Assembly: GCA_019359095.1 (NCBI GenBank)
Contig: JAHHHZ010000017.1
Span: 1 to 64,000 of the forward strand
Origin: Pleurocapsa minor HA4230-MV1
GTDB taxonomy: Bacteria > Cyanobacteriota > Cyanobacteriia > Cyanobacteriales > Xenococcaceae
Reading direction: 5' to 3'
Length of the DNA stretch: 64,000 nucleotides
Numbering within the stretch: the first letter of the stretch is position 1; the number at the start of each line of letters is the position of its first letter. A model generated the notes under the pieces. The model was not told the origin of the DNA. It ran no database searches and worked only from the letters and a program-made list of their open reading frames with translations. Below, piece after piece: positions 37,010 through 46,329 of the stretch. Both the position numbers and the translations under genes were made by a program.

Positions 37010-37430
37010 TACTACCCATTTGCGAAGCTTATCCTTCAAGACTACCTACTACCTACTACCTACCACCTACGAGCCGATCACCCTAATTGTCTATCGCTAA
37101 TTTTGTACGGCTATAGTATGTGCAAATCAATTATGAACTAGGTTGATTATGAGAAATTAAGGTTGAGCCGAATAGATTATGAGAAAAAACGGCTAGGTAT
37201 CAATTTTAATACTGTATTTATAGTTAATTTCTGGATGGAGAATTGCTAGATCGGGCTGCATTTATAATTAGTGCTGTTAAAAAGAAATATAGAAGCGATC
37301 GATGAGATTAATCTGATTAATCTACTGATGATCGTGGCAAGCCAGCTCAGGGCAATTTCTAAGTTACTAGCTTTTTTGATGCAATATCTACATTAGTTTC
37401 ATGCGACAAATAAAAAAAAACCTAGAATAT

Positions 37431-37444
37431 GTAACAAAAATTAC
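37431..37444 (+). promoter_or_regulatory. NtcA binding site (GTAN8TAC)
   Basis: GTAACAAAAATTAC matches the NtcA consensus GTA-N8-TAC exactly. A TAN3T-type hexamer (TAATGT, 37461-37466) lies downstream, closer than the usual 22-bp spacing, and TATTAT follows at 37472. It lies about 460 bp upstream of nrtA, so a long leader or a second promoter is implied. NtcA activation of nitrate transport genes is well established. Confidence 0.6.
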
Positions 37445-37901
37445 AATAGTTCATCTATTTTAATGTGAATCTATTATTCAGTAGATGACATCAGTAACTA
37501 CTGAAATATTTAGCGCCAACTATTACTTATTAAGCGCGATTCATTTTTGTAATTCCAAATGTTTTTATTGGTTTTTTTAGCAAGAAAGTAATGGTTACTT
37601 AAACAGCAGTACGATATTTTGATTTAATTTGCCGATTGAATTGATTTGAACTTTAATCATCAATTTCTCTCAAAGTTTATACAACTACGAAATCTAGTCA
37701 TGCTTCATCCTTGATTATTTTTAAAGTCTAAATTAATAGAGATTTGTATTACAAAACAACTTTAAGAAGTTTCTCTAATCACAGTTTTGAGCATTATTTC
37801 CTGATTTCAAGCCACAAAATCCCCGAATTTGACCAAATTGCGTTCAGATTCACAAATAGACCCAAATCATATTTTTCTTTTCTGTAATTTACATTTTTAT
37901 T

Positions 37902-39230
37902 ATGTCCAAACTGTCTCGTCGCAAGTTCATTTTCTCAGCAGGTGTTACTGCTGCTGGCACTTTATTGGTACATGGTTGCACTTCTTCTAATGAAACTGCC
38001 GAATCAAGTTCTACTCCCCAACCAACAGCCCAACCAGTAGCAAATCTTAGCCCTGAAGAAACTCCAGAAGTCACGACTGCAAAACTAGGATTTATTGCCC
38101 TTACTGATGCAGCCCCTTTAGTAATTGCTTCAGAAAAAGGATTATTTGCTAAATACGGGATGACCGAAGTAGAAGTTCTCAAGCAGGCTTCTTGGCCAGT
38201 AACTAGAGATAATATTGAACTGGGTTCGGCTGGAGATGGAATTGATGGTGCGCATATTCTCAGCCCCATGCCTTATCTAATGACTTTGGGAACGATTACT
38301 AAACAGCCTGTACCCATGTATATCTTGGCGAGATTAAATACTAATGGTCAAGCAATCTCTGTCAGTGAAGACTATCTAGAGACGAAAGTTGGCATAGATA
38401 GTAGCAAAATGAAAGATGTGTTTGCCAAAGCTAAAGCTGAAGATAAAGAACTTAATGCAGCTATTACCTTTCCAGGTGGAACTCACGATTTATGGATGCG
38501 TTATTGGTTAGCTGCTGGTGGTGTAAATCCTGAAAACGATATTTCTGTAATTCCCGTACCGCCTCCACAAATGGTTGCCAATATGAAAATTGGGGCGATG
38601 GAAACTTTTTGTGTGGGAGAGCCTTGGAATGCTCAATTAGTCAACCAAGAACAAGGCTACACTGCTCTAGTCACTGGAGAAATTTGGAAAAACCATCCAG
38701 AAAAAGCTTTTGCTCTGCGGGCTGATTGGGTAGATAAAAATCCCAAAGCTGCTAAAGCTTTAACCAAAGCTGTCTTAGAAGCACAACAATGGTGTGATAA
38801 ACCAGAAAATCTACAGGAAATGTGTGAGATTGTTTCTCAAGATAAATGGTTCAAAGTACCAACCGAAGATATTATCGGCAGACTTCAAGGACAAATCGAT
38901 TATGGTGACGGGCGTACAGTTAACAATCCCGATATCTCGATGAAATTCTGGAAAGATAATGCTTCTTATCCTTACAAGAGTCACGATTTATGGTTTTTAA
39001 CCGAAGATATTCGTTGGGGTTATATTCCTGCTGATACAGATACCAAGGCTTTAGTTAATAAAGTCAATCGTTCTGATATTTGGAAAGAAGCTGCTAAAGC
39101 AATTAAAGTAGCCGATGCGCAAATTCCCAAGACTGATTCTCGTGGTGTAGAGACTTTCTTTGATGGAGTTAAGTTCGATCCTGAAAATCCCCAGGCTTAT
39201 TTAAACAGTTTGAAAATCAAAAAAGCCTAA
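37902..39230 (+). CDS. nrtA: Nitrate/nitrite ABC transporter, substrate-binding lipoprotein
   Basis: 442 residues. The N terminus has a Tat-like SRRKF and a lipobox ending in Cys26 (LLVHGC), followed by a Ser/Thr/Pro linker, so it is a lipid-anchored periplasmic protein. The body matches NrtA: TTAKLGFIALTDAAPLVIA, VLKQASWPVTRDNIELGSAG, GIDGAHILSPMPYLMTLG, FPGGTHDLWMRYWLAAGG and NASYPYKSHDLWFLTE. It delivers nitrate and nitrite to NrtBCD. The motifs resemble NrtA more than the bicarbonate protein CmpA. First gene of nrtABCD; an 11-bp perfect inverted repeat follows, which may attenuate downstream genes. Confidence 0.93.
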   Translation: MSKLSRRKFIFSAGVTAAGTLLVHGCTSSNETAESSSTPQPTAQPVANLSPEETPEVTTAKLGFIALTDAAPLVIASEKGLFAKYGMTEVEVLKQASWPVTRDNIELGSAGDGIDGAHILSPMPYLMTLGTITKQPVPMYILARLNTNGQAISVSEDYLETKVGIDSSKMKDVFAKAKAEDKELNAAITFPGGTHDLWMRYWLAAGGVNPENDISVIPVPPPQMVANMKIGAMETFCVGEPWNAQLVNQEQGYTALVTGEIWKNHPEKAFALRADWVDKNPKAAKALTKAVLEAQQWCDKPENLQEMCEIVSQDKWFKVPTEDIIGRLQGQIDYGDGRTVNNPDISMKFWKDNASYPYKSHDLWFLTEDIRWGYIPADTDTKALVNKVNRSDIWKEAAKAIKVADAQIPKTDSRGVETFFDGVKFDPENPQAYLNSLKIKKA

Positions 39231-39237
39231 TTTGGGG

Positions 39238-39271
39238 AATTGATAATTATCCATTGTCAATTATCAATTTT
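39238..39271 (+). terminator. Hairpin after nrtA
   Basis: AATTGATAATT, a 10-nt loop and AATTATCAATT followed by TTTT form a perfect 11-bp AT-rich stem 7 bases after the nrtA stop. It could partly terminate or protect the mRNA so that nrtA is made in excess over nrtBCD. Confidence 0.55.
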
Positions 39272-39280
39272 GAAATAAAT

Positions 39281-39297
39281 GGTGGGCATTGCCCACC
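39281..39297. repeat. GGTGGGC-ATT-GCCCACC hairpin element
   Basis: A perfect 7-bp GC-rich inverted repeat with a 3-nt loop followed by CTACAA. This short element is common between genes in many cyanobacterial genomes (general knowledge). Here it sits between nrtA and nrtB. Confidence 0.7.
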
Positions 39298-39393
39298 CTA
39301 CAACTACTAATTACAATTTCTTACCAAAAAGTAGTTTTTTAGAATCGGATTTAGATCACGCCACCTTAAAATATTCATCTTACTTCTCTGACT

Positions 39394-40227
39394 ATGACAG
39401 CTAATCTTGATAATTCCCTGAAAAAGCCAAATTTCTTTGTTTCTCTGATTAAACAACCCCCCAGAAAAATATTAGCTCCCATTTGTGCGTTGCTCTTTAT
39501 TTTGACCCTGTGGCAGGTTTTATGTAGTGGTGAAGATGCCAATTTACCCAGTCCGATCAAAACTTTTCAAGATACTGCCGAGCTAATATTCGATCCTTTT
39601 TTTGATAACGGTGGTACAGATAAAGGTCTGTTTTGGCAGATTCTGGCTAGCTTACAGAGGGTGGCAATTGGATATAGTTTGGCAGCAATTGTCGGCATTG
39701 GCTTGGGAATTTTAATTGGTTCTAATTCTTTTATGTACGATGCGGTAGATCCTATCTTTCAAATCTTGCGTACTGTACCGCCTTTAGCTTGGTTGCCGAT
39801 CGCTCTAGCTGCTTTTGAAGAAGCTAACCCCTCAGCGATTTTTGTAATTTTCATTACAGCAATTTGGCCGATTATTATCAATACTACGGTAGGAGTGCAG
39901 CAAATCCCCCAAGATTATAAGAATGTTGCCAAAGTGTTGCATTTATCGGGAACTAAATACTTTTGGGAAATCATGTTCCCTGCTGCTGTTCCTTACATTT
40001 TTTCAGGTTTGAGAATTGGTATTGGTCTTTCTTGGTTGGCGATCGTCGCTGCCGAAATGCTGGTTGGTGGTGTCGGCATTGGATTCTTTATCTGGGACTC
40101 CTATAACAGTTCTCAGCTAAGTGAGATTATCGTGGCTTTGATTTACGTTGGTGTGGTCGGTTTGATCCTGGATCGCCTTGTTGCTTGGATTGCTTCAGTA
40201 GTAGTTCCCTCGGAAGAACAACAGTAA
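39394..40227 (+). CDS. nrtB: Nitrate ABC transporter permease
   Basis: 277 residues with about six transmembrane helices and the BPD-type permease loop (EIMFPAAVPYIFSGLRIGIG, ~195-215), the EAA motif that contacts the ATPases. KPPRK-type basic residues before the first helix place the N terminus in the cytoplasm. Forms the channel with NrtC and NrtD in the cytoplasmic membrane. 163 bp after nrtA, with two hairpins between. Confidence 0.94.
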   Translation: MTANLDNSLKKPNFFVSLIKQPPRKILAPICALLFILTLWQVLCSGEDANLPSPIKTFQDTAELIFDPFFDNGGTDKGLFWQILASLQRVAIGYSLAAIVGIGLGILIGSNSFMYDAVDPIFQILRTVPPLAWLPIALAAFEEANPSAIFVIFITAIWPIIINTTVGVQQIPQDYKNVAKVLHLSGTKYFWEIMFPAAVPYIFSGLRIGIGLSWLAIVAAEMLVGGVGIGFFIWDSYNSSQLSEIIVALIYVGVVGLILDRLVAWIASVVVPSEEQQ

Positions 40228-40300
40228 CCCAAGTCAAAAGTACCACAAGGGTATAACATCAAAAGTTAGAAGTCAGAGGAGAATATTGATTTCTAATTCC

Positions 40301-40350
40301 TATTACCCATTACCCATTACCCACTACCCACTACCCACTACCCACTACCT
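40301..40350. repeat. Heptamer array (TACCCAT/TACCCAC)n between nrtB and nrtC
   Basis: Seven tandem units of TACCCAT or TACCCAC immediately before the nrtC start. A 21-bp dispersed element (TACCACAAGGGTATAACATCA) lies just upstream near 40241 and recurs at 57737. Confidence 0.85.
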
Positions 40351-40358
40351 AAAAACTA

Positions 40359-42359
40359 ATGACAGCATTTCTTGAAGTAGATCACGTAGATAAGGTATTT
40401 CCTCTAGCGAATGGAGGCAGATACATTGCCCTAAAAAATATTAATCTGGAAATTAAACAGGGAGAATTTGTTTGTTTACTTGGCCATTCTGGTTGTGGTA
40501 AATCTACCTTGCTGAATATTGTGGCAGGTTTAGATAAGCCAACTCAAGGTGGGATTATCTTGGAAAACAGACAGGTAAAAGATCCTGGCCCCGATCGCAT
40601 GGTCGTCTTTCAAAATTATTCTTTACTTCCTTGGAAGACAGTAAGACAAAATATTGCTTTGGCGGTTAATCAAGTTTATGGCCATAAATCCGTAGGCGAT
40701 CGCCGTATGATTGTCGAAGAGCATATTAAGATGGTTAATCTTGGTCGGGCAGCCGATAAAAGACCAGCGGAACTTTCAGGGGGAATGAAACAGCGGGTGG
40801 CGATCGCTCGTGCTTTGGCTATTCGTCCTAAGTTACTTTTGCTAGATGAACCTTTTGGGGCTTTAGATGCCTTAACCAGAGGTAGTTTACAAGAACAGTT
40901 GATGAAAATCTGCCAAGAACATCAACTTACCTGTCTGATGGTTACTCACGATGCGGATGAAGCATTACTACTGGCTGATCGGATTGTCATGTTAACCAAT
41001 GGCCCTGAATCCCATATCGGACAGATTATTGATGTGCCGATTCCCCGCCCCAGACAACGTTTGGAAGTAGTTAACCATCCCAGTTATTATGCCTTACGGG
41101 GAGAGATTGTTTATTTCCTCAATCAGCAGAAAAAAGCCAAAAAACGCCAAGTACAAGCCCCTGTAGTTGCATCTCGTCACGAAATAGAGAAAAAACAGCT
41201 AAATATTGGTTTTTTACCCTTAACGGACTCTGCACCACTCATTATTGCTCAAGAGAAAGGCTTTTTTGCCAAACATGGTTTAACCCAAGTCAATCTAGTT
41301 AAACAAACCAGTTGGAGTGCGATCGCTGAAGGTGTGACTAGTGGTAGACTCGATGCAGCCCAAATGGTAGCAGGTATGCCTTTAGCGTTAACTATTGGTC
41401 TAAAAGATCATGCTCCTGTGCCGATTGTCACCGCCCTAACTTTATCCCGTAACGGTAATGCGATCACTCTCAGCCAAAAGTTTTATCAACAAGGAGTTCG
41501 TACTTTAGCCGATTTTAAACAGGCGATCTTAAATAATCCAGATCGAGTTTATACTTTGGGTGTGGTCAATGAAGCATCAATGCACAATTTAATGCTACGT
41601 TATTGGTTAGCTACTGATGGCATCGATCCCGATCGAGATGTCAACTTGGTGGTCATTCCCCCTTCAGAAATGCTAGATCGCCTCAAAGCAGGTGACATTG
41701 ATGGTTATTGTGCAGGTGAACCTTGGAATACTCAAGCCGTTGCCGAAAAGATTGGATTTGTCATCGCTACCGATCTAGACATTTGGTCTAGCTACCTGGA
41801 AAAAGTTTTAGGAGTCAGGGAAGATTGGGCAAATAAATATCCTGAGACTCACTTGGCATTAATTAAAGCTTTGATCGAAGCTTGTGAATACTGCGACGAT
41901 CTCCGTCATCGAGATAAAATTGCCGAATTAATTGCTCAACCTAATTATCTCAATACTGACCTAGAATATATTCGCCCTGGATTTATCGAACCTTATAACC
42001 GAGGTACAGGTGAACCTGCGCAAATGTTGCCTCAATTTAATGAATTTTACGTCAATAAAACTAATTTTCCTAGTCGTGTAGAAGGACTATGGATTTTAGT
42101 GCAAATGGCGCGTTGGGGTATTGTTCCCTTCCCTCGTAATTGGATTGAAGTTTTAGACAAAGTAAGAAGAAGTGATATTTATTCTGAAGCAGCCAGACAA
42201 TTAAAACTACCTGGTTTAGAACCAGAAAGAAACGCCTTTAAACTCTTTGATGGTAGTATCTTTAACCCTGATAATCCCCTAGAATATCTCAAAGGACTAG
42301 CTATTAAACAGGAAATCAAAGTCGAAGAAATTAAAACCGATTCATTAGTTACTAGTTAA
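40359..42359 (+). CDS. nrtC: Nitrate ABC transporter ATPase with fused NrtA-like sensor domain
   Basis: 666 residues, the length typical for NrtC. Residues ~1-265 are an ABC ATPase: Walker A GHSGCGKST, Q-loop QNYSLLPW, signature LSGGMKQR, Walker B LLLLDEPFGALD. Residues ~285-655 form an NrtA-like periplasmic-binding fold (LNIGFLPLTDSAPLIIAQEK, GDIDGYCAGEPWNTQA, FNPDNPLEYLKG) located in the cytoplasm. In the family this domain is a regulatory site mediating ammonium/nitrate-dependent inhibition of uptake. Partner of NrtD. Confidence 0.95.
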   Translation: MTAFLEVDHVDKVFPLANGGRYIALKNINLEIKQGEFVCLLGHSGCGKSTLLNIVAGLDKPTQGGIILENRQVKDPGPDRMVVFQNYSLLPWKTVRQNIALAVNQVYGHKSVGDRRMIVEEHIKMVNLGRAADKRPAELSGGMKQRVAIARALAIRPKLLLLDEPFGALDALTRGSLQEQLMKICQEHQLTCLMVTHDADEALLLADRIVMLTNGPESHIGQIIDVPIPRPRQRLEVVNHPSYYALRGEIVYFLNQQKKAKKRQVQAPVVASRHEIEKKQLNIGFLPLTDSAPLIIAQEKGFFAKHGLTQVNLVKQTSWSAIAEGVTSGRLDAAQMVAGMPLALTIGLKDHAPVPIVTALTLSRNGNAITLSQKFYQQGVRTLADFKQAILNNPDRVYTLGVVNEASMHNLMLRYWLATDGIDPDRDVNLVVIPPSEMLDRLKAGDIDGYCAGEPWNTQAVAEKIGFVIATDLDIWSSYLEKVLGVREDWANKYPETHLALIKALIEACEYCDDLRHRDKIAELIAQPNYLNTDLEYIRPGFIEPYNRGTGEPAQMLPQFNEFYVNKTNFPSRVEGLWILVQMARWGIVPFPRNWIEVLDKVRRSDIYSEAARQLKLPGLEPERNAFKLFDGSIFNPDNPLEYLKGLAIKQEIKVEEIKTDSLVTS

Positions 42360-42360
42360 C

Positions 42361-42410
42361 TACTACCCCTTACCCATTACCCACTACCCATTACCCCTTA
42401 CCCACTACCT
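42361..42410. repeat. Heptamer array between nrtC and nrtD
   Basis: Seven units of TACCCAT/TACCCCT/TACCCAC start one base after the nrtC stop and fill most of the 66-bp gap to nrtD. Same class as the array before nrtC and on the same strand. Confidence 0.85.
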
Positions 42411-42425
42411 TAACTAATCCAGCTT

Positions 42426-43274
42426 ATGCAAATTTCCAACAGTACCTTACCAAATAATATTTCAGCTACTAACTCAGCAACTTTTTTAGAATTTGACAGC
42501 GTTGCCAAAATTTATCCCACCGATAAGGGTAAAGGTAGTTACACAGTTTTAGAAGACGTAAATCTTAGTATTCAAGAAGGCGAATTTGTCTGCTTAATTG
42601 GACATTCTGGTTGCGGTAAATCTACTCTTTTGAGTATGGTATCGGGCTTAAATAAACCTAGTATTGGCGAGATTCGTCTCAAAAATCAACGTATTACCCA
42701 GCCTGGGCCCGATCGCATGGTAATCTTTCAAAATTACTCTTTGCTACCTTGGAAAACTGCCTACGAAAATGTTTATTTAGCAGTAGAACAAGTTTATAAA
42801 CATAAATCTCCTCAAGAGAAAAAAGATATTACTTTAGAACATTTAGAATTAGTTGGTTTAAGCGAAGCGATTCATAAAAAACCCGCTCAACTTTCAGGGG
42901 GAATGAAACAACGGGTAGCGATCGCTCGTGCTTTGGCGACTCGTCCTGAAGTACTAATTATGGATGAACCTTTTGGGGCATTAGATCCGATTACTAGGGA
43001 AGAAATGCAAGAAGAATTAGTCAAAATCTGGCAGGATCATCGCTGTACAGTTTTAATGATTACCCACGATATCGACGAGGCTTTATTTCTTAGCGATCGC
43101 TTAGTAATGATGACCAATGGCCCATCGGCTAATATTGGCGAAGTTTTAGATATTCCTTTTCCTCGTCCTCGCGATCGCCAAAAAATGATGGAAGATCCTA
43201 AATATTTTAAATTGCGTAATCATGCCCTTGATTTTCTCTTTCGTCGTTTTGCCCATGATGACGCTTTGGAGTAA
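42426..43274 (+). CDS. nrtD: Nitrate ABC transporter ATPase
   Basis: 282 residues, a complete ABC ATPase: Walker A GHSGCGKST, Q-loop FQNYSLLPWKT, signature LSGGMKQRVAIARALA, Walker B VLIMDEPFGALD and the H-loop MITHDIDEA. No C-terminal binding domain, which distinguishes NrtD from NrtC. Last gene of the operon. No nirA or narB follows, unlike many cyanobacteria, so reduction genes must lie elsewhere. Confidence 0.94.
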   Translation: MQISNSTLPNNISATNSATFLEFDSVAKIYPTDKGKGSYTVLEDVNLSIQEGEFVCLIGHSGCGKSTLLSMVSGLNKPSIGEIRLKNQRITQPGPDRMVIFQNYSLLPWKTAYENVYLAVEQVYKHKSPQEKKDITLEHLELVGLSEAIHKKPAQLSGGMKQRVAIARALATRPEVLIMDEPFGALDPITREEMQEELVKIWQDHRCTVLMITHDIDEALFLSDRLVMMTNGPSANIGEVLDIPFPRPRDRQKMMEDPKYFKLRNHALDFLFRRFAHDDALE

Positions 43275-43327
43275 TTTTTTATAATTAGATCGGCAACAAA
43301 AGGCGACTAACTAATTAAAAGTTTTAA

Positions 43328-43702
43328 TCACTCATACTTTTTGTGAATCCACACGGTTCCTTTTTGGGTGATAATTTTGCTTTGTTGAAACCACTTGAGT
43401 TCGTCAATCACAATACCTAGTTCAAGATTAAGTTTGTAGGCTATTTCTTTGGCTGACAATCCCTCAACATGAGACTTAATTAGACTAATGATTGAGTTAA
43501 CTTGATTAATGAAATTTCTAATTGCTGCAATTCTAATCGCTGTTTCTTCTGACTCACAGCTTTGAGCAGCTATTTCAACCATGCTCCAGCCACTGCGATA
43601 GTATTCGAGGATACTAGTACCATTCTTACTAATATTTTCTCGATCTTTTCTAGCTAAAAGTGCTGCTTTCTTGGCTCGATTACCTTCTTGGTTCACTTCC
43701 AT
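43328..43702 (-). CDS. Hypothetical helical protein, possible winged helix
   Basis: 124 residues, basic N terminus (NRAKKAALLARKDRE), helical middle and a C-terminal part IKSHVEGLSAKEIAYKLNLE followed by LGIVIDELKWFQQSKII. The latter could be a winged helix-turn-helix. I recognise no family. Convergent with nrtD, with its promoter facing away from tex. Coding character looks acceptable; function unknown. Confidence 0.5.
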   Translation of the reverse strand: MEVNQEGNRAKKAALLARKDRENISKNGTSILEYYRSGWSMVEIAAQSCESEETAIRIAAIRNFINQVNSIISLIKSHVEGLSAKEIAYKLNLELGIVIDELKWFQQSKIITQKGTVWIHKKYE

Positions 43703-43920
43703 AACAACAGGGATAATTATAATAGTTAGGATCGAAAACTATGAACAATCCTGTTATAACCTTTCAGATTCTTTTTGGGGATCATAAAATAAGTAAAACT
43801 CATACCATTTAAATTGGTATTACTTGTGCTTGAAACGAAACGTGATTAAATTTCCTCGCACTCTTAGAAGAGAAATATATATAATCAAATTTTGTTCCTT
43901 GCGGTGTATTTTAATCTTCT

Positions 43921-46098
43921 ATGACTGACATTCGACAACTGATTGCTCAAGAGTTTGCTTTATCTCCCCGCAATATCAACAACGCTCTAGATCTCTGGCT
44001 AGAAGGGGGAACAGTACCATTTATTGCCCGCTATCGGAAGGAACAAACAGGTTCACTGGATGAAGTAGAGCTAAGGAATATTTTTGAACGCTATACCTAT
44101 CTAGATGAACTGATTAAGCGTAAAGTCAAAGTTATTGAGGAGATTGAGTCTCAGGGCAAATTAACTACCGAGCTAAAGGCAAAAATAGCAGTCTGTCTCA
44201 ATCGGACTGAATTAGAAGATTTATATCTTCCCTATAAGCCAAAAAGGCGTACTAGAGCTACGATCGCTAAAGAAAAAGGATTAGAACCTCTGGCAGATTG
44301 GATCGCACTTCATAATAAGCCCCAAGTATCCCAGATCTCTTTGGCTGCTGAGGCAAGTAAGTATTTGGCTGCGGAAAAAGAACTAGAGACCACAGAACAG
44401 GTGTTAGCAGGAGCAGCAGATATCTTAGCCGAGCAGGTAGCAGATAATGCCGATATCAGAGCTTATTTACGCGAATATTTCTTTAAACAAGGCGTATTTA
44501 CCTCGCAAATTAAGGGTGATTATCCTGAAGGGACGACTAAATATGAAATGTATCGCAACTATAGCTATGGGGTGAGTAAGATTCCGCCTCATAATCTCTT
44601 GGCTTTATATCGGGGTGAGACTGAAGGTATTTTAAGTATCGATATTACCTTTGATGAGTCTGAGGTGTTAGGTTATTTAGAAAAGCAAGAAATTAGCACG
44701 AGAAACCCAACTCTAAAAGCATTTTACCAAACAATGCTCAAAGATGCATTTAATCGCTTATTAAAACCTTCTTTAATTCGAGAAGTGAGAAGCGATCGCC
44801 AGGAATACGCCGACCTAGAATCAATTCAAACCTTTGAAGCTAATTTGCGTAACCTTTTGTTAGCCGCTCCTGCGGGGAGAAAACCCACCCTAGCAATCGA
44901 CCCAGGCTTTCGCACAGGATGTAAAGTAGTGGTGTTGTCAGATACAGGCAAGTATTTAGAATATCAAGCAATTTTTCCCCATACAGGAGAAAGCAAAAGA
45001 AAGCAGGCAGCCCAAACGGTTAAGGATTTAATTAGTCAATATCAGATTGAATTAATTGCGATCGGTAACGGTACTGCCTCGCGGGAAACAGATCAATTTG
45101 TCGGTGAAGTTTTACGCGAAATAGAGCAACAACCAACTAAAGTAATTGTTAATGAATCGGGCGCATCGATCTATTCTGCTAGTGATGTGGCAAGAGAAGA
45201 ATTTCCCAATTTAGATCTTACTATACGGGGTGCAGTTAGTATTGGTCGAAGATTACAAGATCCTTTAGCTGAATTAGTTAAAATAGATCCCAAATCTATT
45301 GGTGTGGGTCAGTATCAGCATGATGTAGATCAAAAGTTATTGAAACAAAAGCTAGAAGAAACTGTAGAAAGCTGCGTTAATTATGTGGGGGTCGATCTCA
45401 ATACAGCATCTAAAGAATTGCTGACTTTTGTATCAGGAATTTCGCGAACAATTGCTCATAATATTGTCGAATATCGGAACGACAATGGAGCTTTTAATAA
45501 TCGCCAACAACTACTTAAAGTAGCTAAGTTAGGCAAGAAAACTTACGAACAAGCTGCGGGATTTCTGCGCATTCGCAATGGTAACAATCCCTTAGATAAT
45601 ACGGCAGTCCACCCCGAAAGTTATCCTGTAATTGAGCAAATAGCTCATAGCCTGGGGGTATCTTTAGACCGCATTACTCAAGCTAGCGATCGCGGAGCGT
45701 GGGCGGAGCCCAATCGCCTTAAAAGCCTCGACCTCAAAGAATTTATCACCGATGGTGTGGGTTTGCCTACTCTCAGGGATGCGATCGCCGAATTAGAAAA
45801 GCCAGGACGAGATCCGCGAGAACAATTCCAATACGCCACTTTTCAGGAAGGTGTTGCGGAAATTAGCGATTTGCGAGAGGGCATGTTGCTAGAAGGAGTC
45901 GTGACTAATGTGGTTAACTTTGGCGCATTTGTTGATGTCGGCGTACACCAAGATGGTTTAGTGCATATCTCTCAACTATGCGATCGCTTTGTTAGCGATC
46001 CCAATGAAGTAGTAAAAGTTGGTCAGGTGATTAAGGTCAAAGTATTAGAAGTCAATGAAAAATTAAAGCGGGTTGGTTTGTCGATTAAACAAGCCTAA
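43921..46098 (+). CDS. tex: Tex family RNA-binding transcription accessory protein
   Basis: 725 residues. N-terminal Tex helical domain (QEFALSPRNINNALDLW; TVPFIARYRKEQTGSLDE is the hallmark), YqgF/RuvC-like domain (LAIDPGFRTGCKVVVL, ~322-440), two HhH segments (VNYVGVDLNTASKELLTFVS; DNGAFNNRQQLLKVAKLGKK), and a C-terminal S1 domain (~650-722, LEGVVTNVVNFGAFVDVGVH). Tex binds nucleic acids and influences transcription. Near residue 590-600 the sequence ASDRGAWAEPNRLKS contains GAWAEPN, encoded by a GC-rich palindromic stretch that looks like a small in-frame insertion. Stand-alone gene. Confidence 0.95.
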   Translation: MTDIRQLIAQEFALSPRNINNALDLWLEGGTVPFIARYRKEQTGSLDEVELRNIFERYTYLDELIKRKVKVIEEIESQGKLTTELKAKIAVCLNRTELEDLYLPYKPKRRTRATIAKEKGLEPLADWIALHNKPQVSQISLAAEASKYLAAEKELETTEQVLAGAADILAEQVADNADIRAYLREYFFKQGVFTSQIKGDYPEGTTKYEMYRNYSYGVSKIPPHNLLALYRGETEGILSIDITFDESEVLGYLEKQEISTRNPTLKAFYQTMLKDAFNRLLKPSLIREVRSDRQEYADLESIQTFEANLRNLLLAAPAGRKPTLAIDPGFRTGCKVVVLSDTGKYLEYQAIFPHTGESKRKQAAQTVKDLISQYQIELIAIGNGTASRETDQFVGEVLREIEQQPTKVIVNESGASIYSASDVAREEFPNLDLTIRGAVSIGRRLQDPLAELVKIDPKSIGVGQYQHDVDQKLLKQKLEETVESCVNYVGVDLNTASKELLTFVSGISRTIAHNIVEYRNDNGAFNNRQQLLKVAKLGKKTYEQAAGFLRIRNGNNPLDNTAVHPESYPVIEQIAHSLGVSLDRITQASDRGAWAEPNRLKSLDLKEFITDGVGLPTLRDAIAELEKPGRDPREQFQYATFQEGVAEISDLREGMLLEGVVTNVVNFGAFVDVGVHQDGLVHISQLCDRFVSDPNEVVKVGQVIKVKVLEVNEKLKRVGLSIKQA
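45687..45718. repeat. GC-rich palindromic insert in tex flanked by HIP1-like ends
   Basis: GCGATCGCGGAGCGTGGG followed by CGGAGCCCAATCGCC. GGGC-GGA-GCCC is a hairpin and GCGGAGC resembles the left part of the dispersed repeat. It encodes GAWAEPN between two otherwise typical Tex segments. Confidence 0.45.
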
Positions 46099-46329
46099 AT
46101 CCATAATTAGGGGCGAAGTTAGAATCGAAAGCTCTTTGCCCCGACAAGAGGTAGGAAGGTAAATATTAAATGATTAACAGCTTAACGAGAAGCCTATATT
46201 TTTGTGACACATTTATGAAGTAAACTAGTCAATTTTGTAAAGTAACAATTATTAATTGCTACTCGGTATATTTACTTGAAAAATATTATGATAATCACAA
46301 TGAAATATAAAAACTATTTATTAACCTGA

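Larger units (their letters stand above)
36551..37901. other. Long non-coding region upstream of nrtA
   Basis: About 1350 bases without a credible gene. It contains a CTGTTCGTAGCTATAAGC phrase near 36726 that recurs in altered form at about 47188. The heptamer array at 36891 follows, with a CTACCTA degenerate continuation to about 37070, then a twofold GATTATGAGAAA direct repeat (about 37147 and 37177) and the NtcA-type site at 37431. Open frames through the heptamer array are translation artefacts. Confidence 0.6.

Noticed and set aside
36871-37086. 71-codon frame ITYYLLP repeats
   Set aside because: Pure translation of the TATTACC heptamer array.
37902-43274. Bicarbonate transporter cmpABCD instead of nrtABCD
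   Set aside because: The binding protein carries NrtA-type segments (VLKQASW, GIDGAHILSPMPYL) and an NtcA-type site precedes it. cmp remains a minor alternative until alignment.
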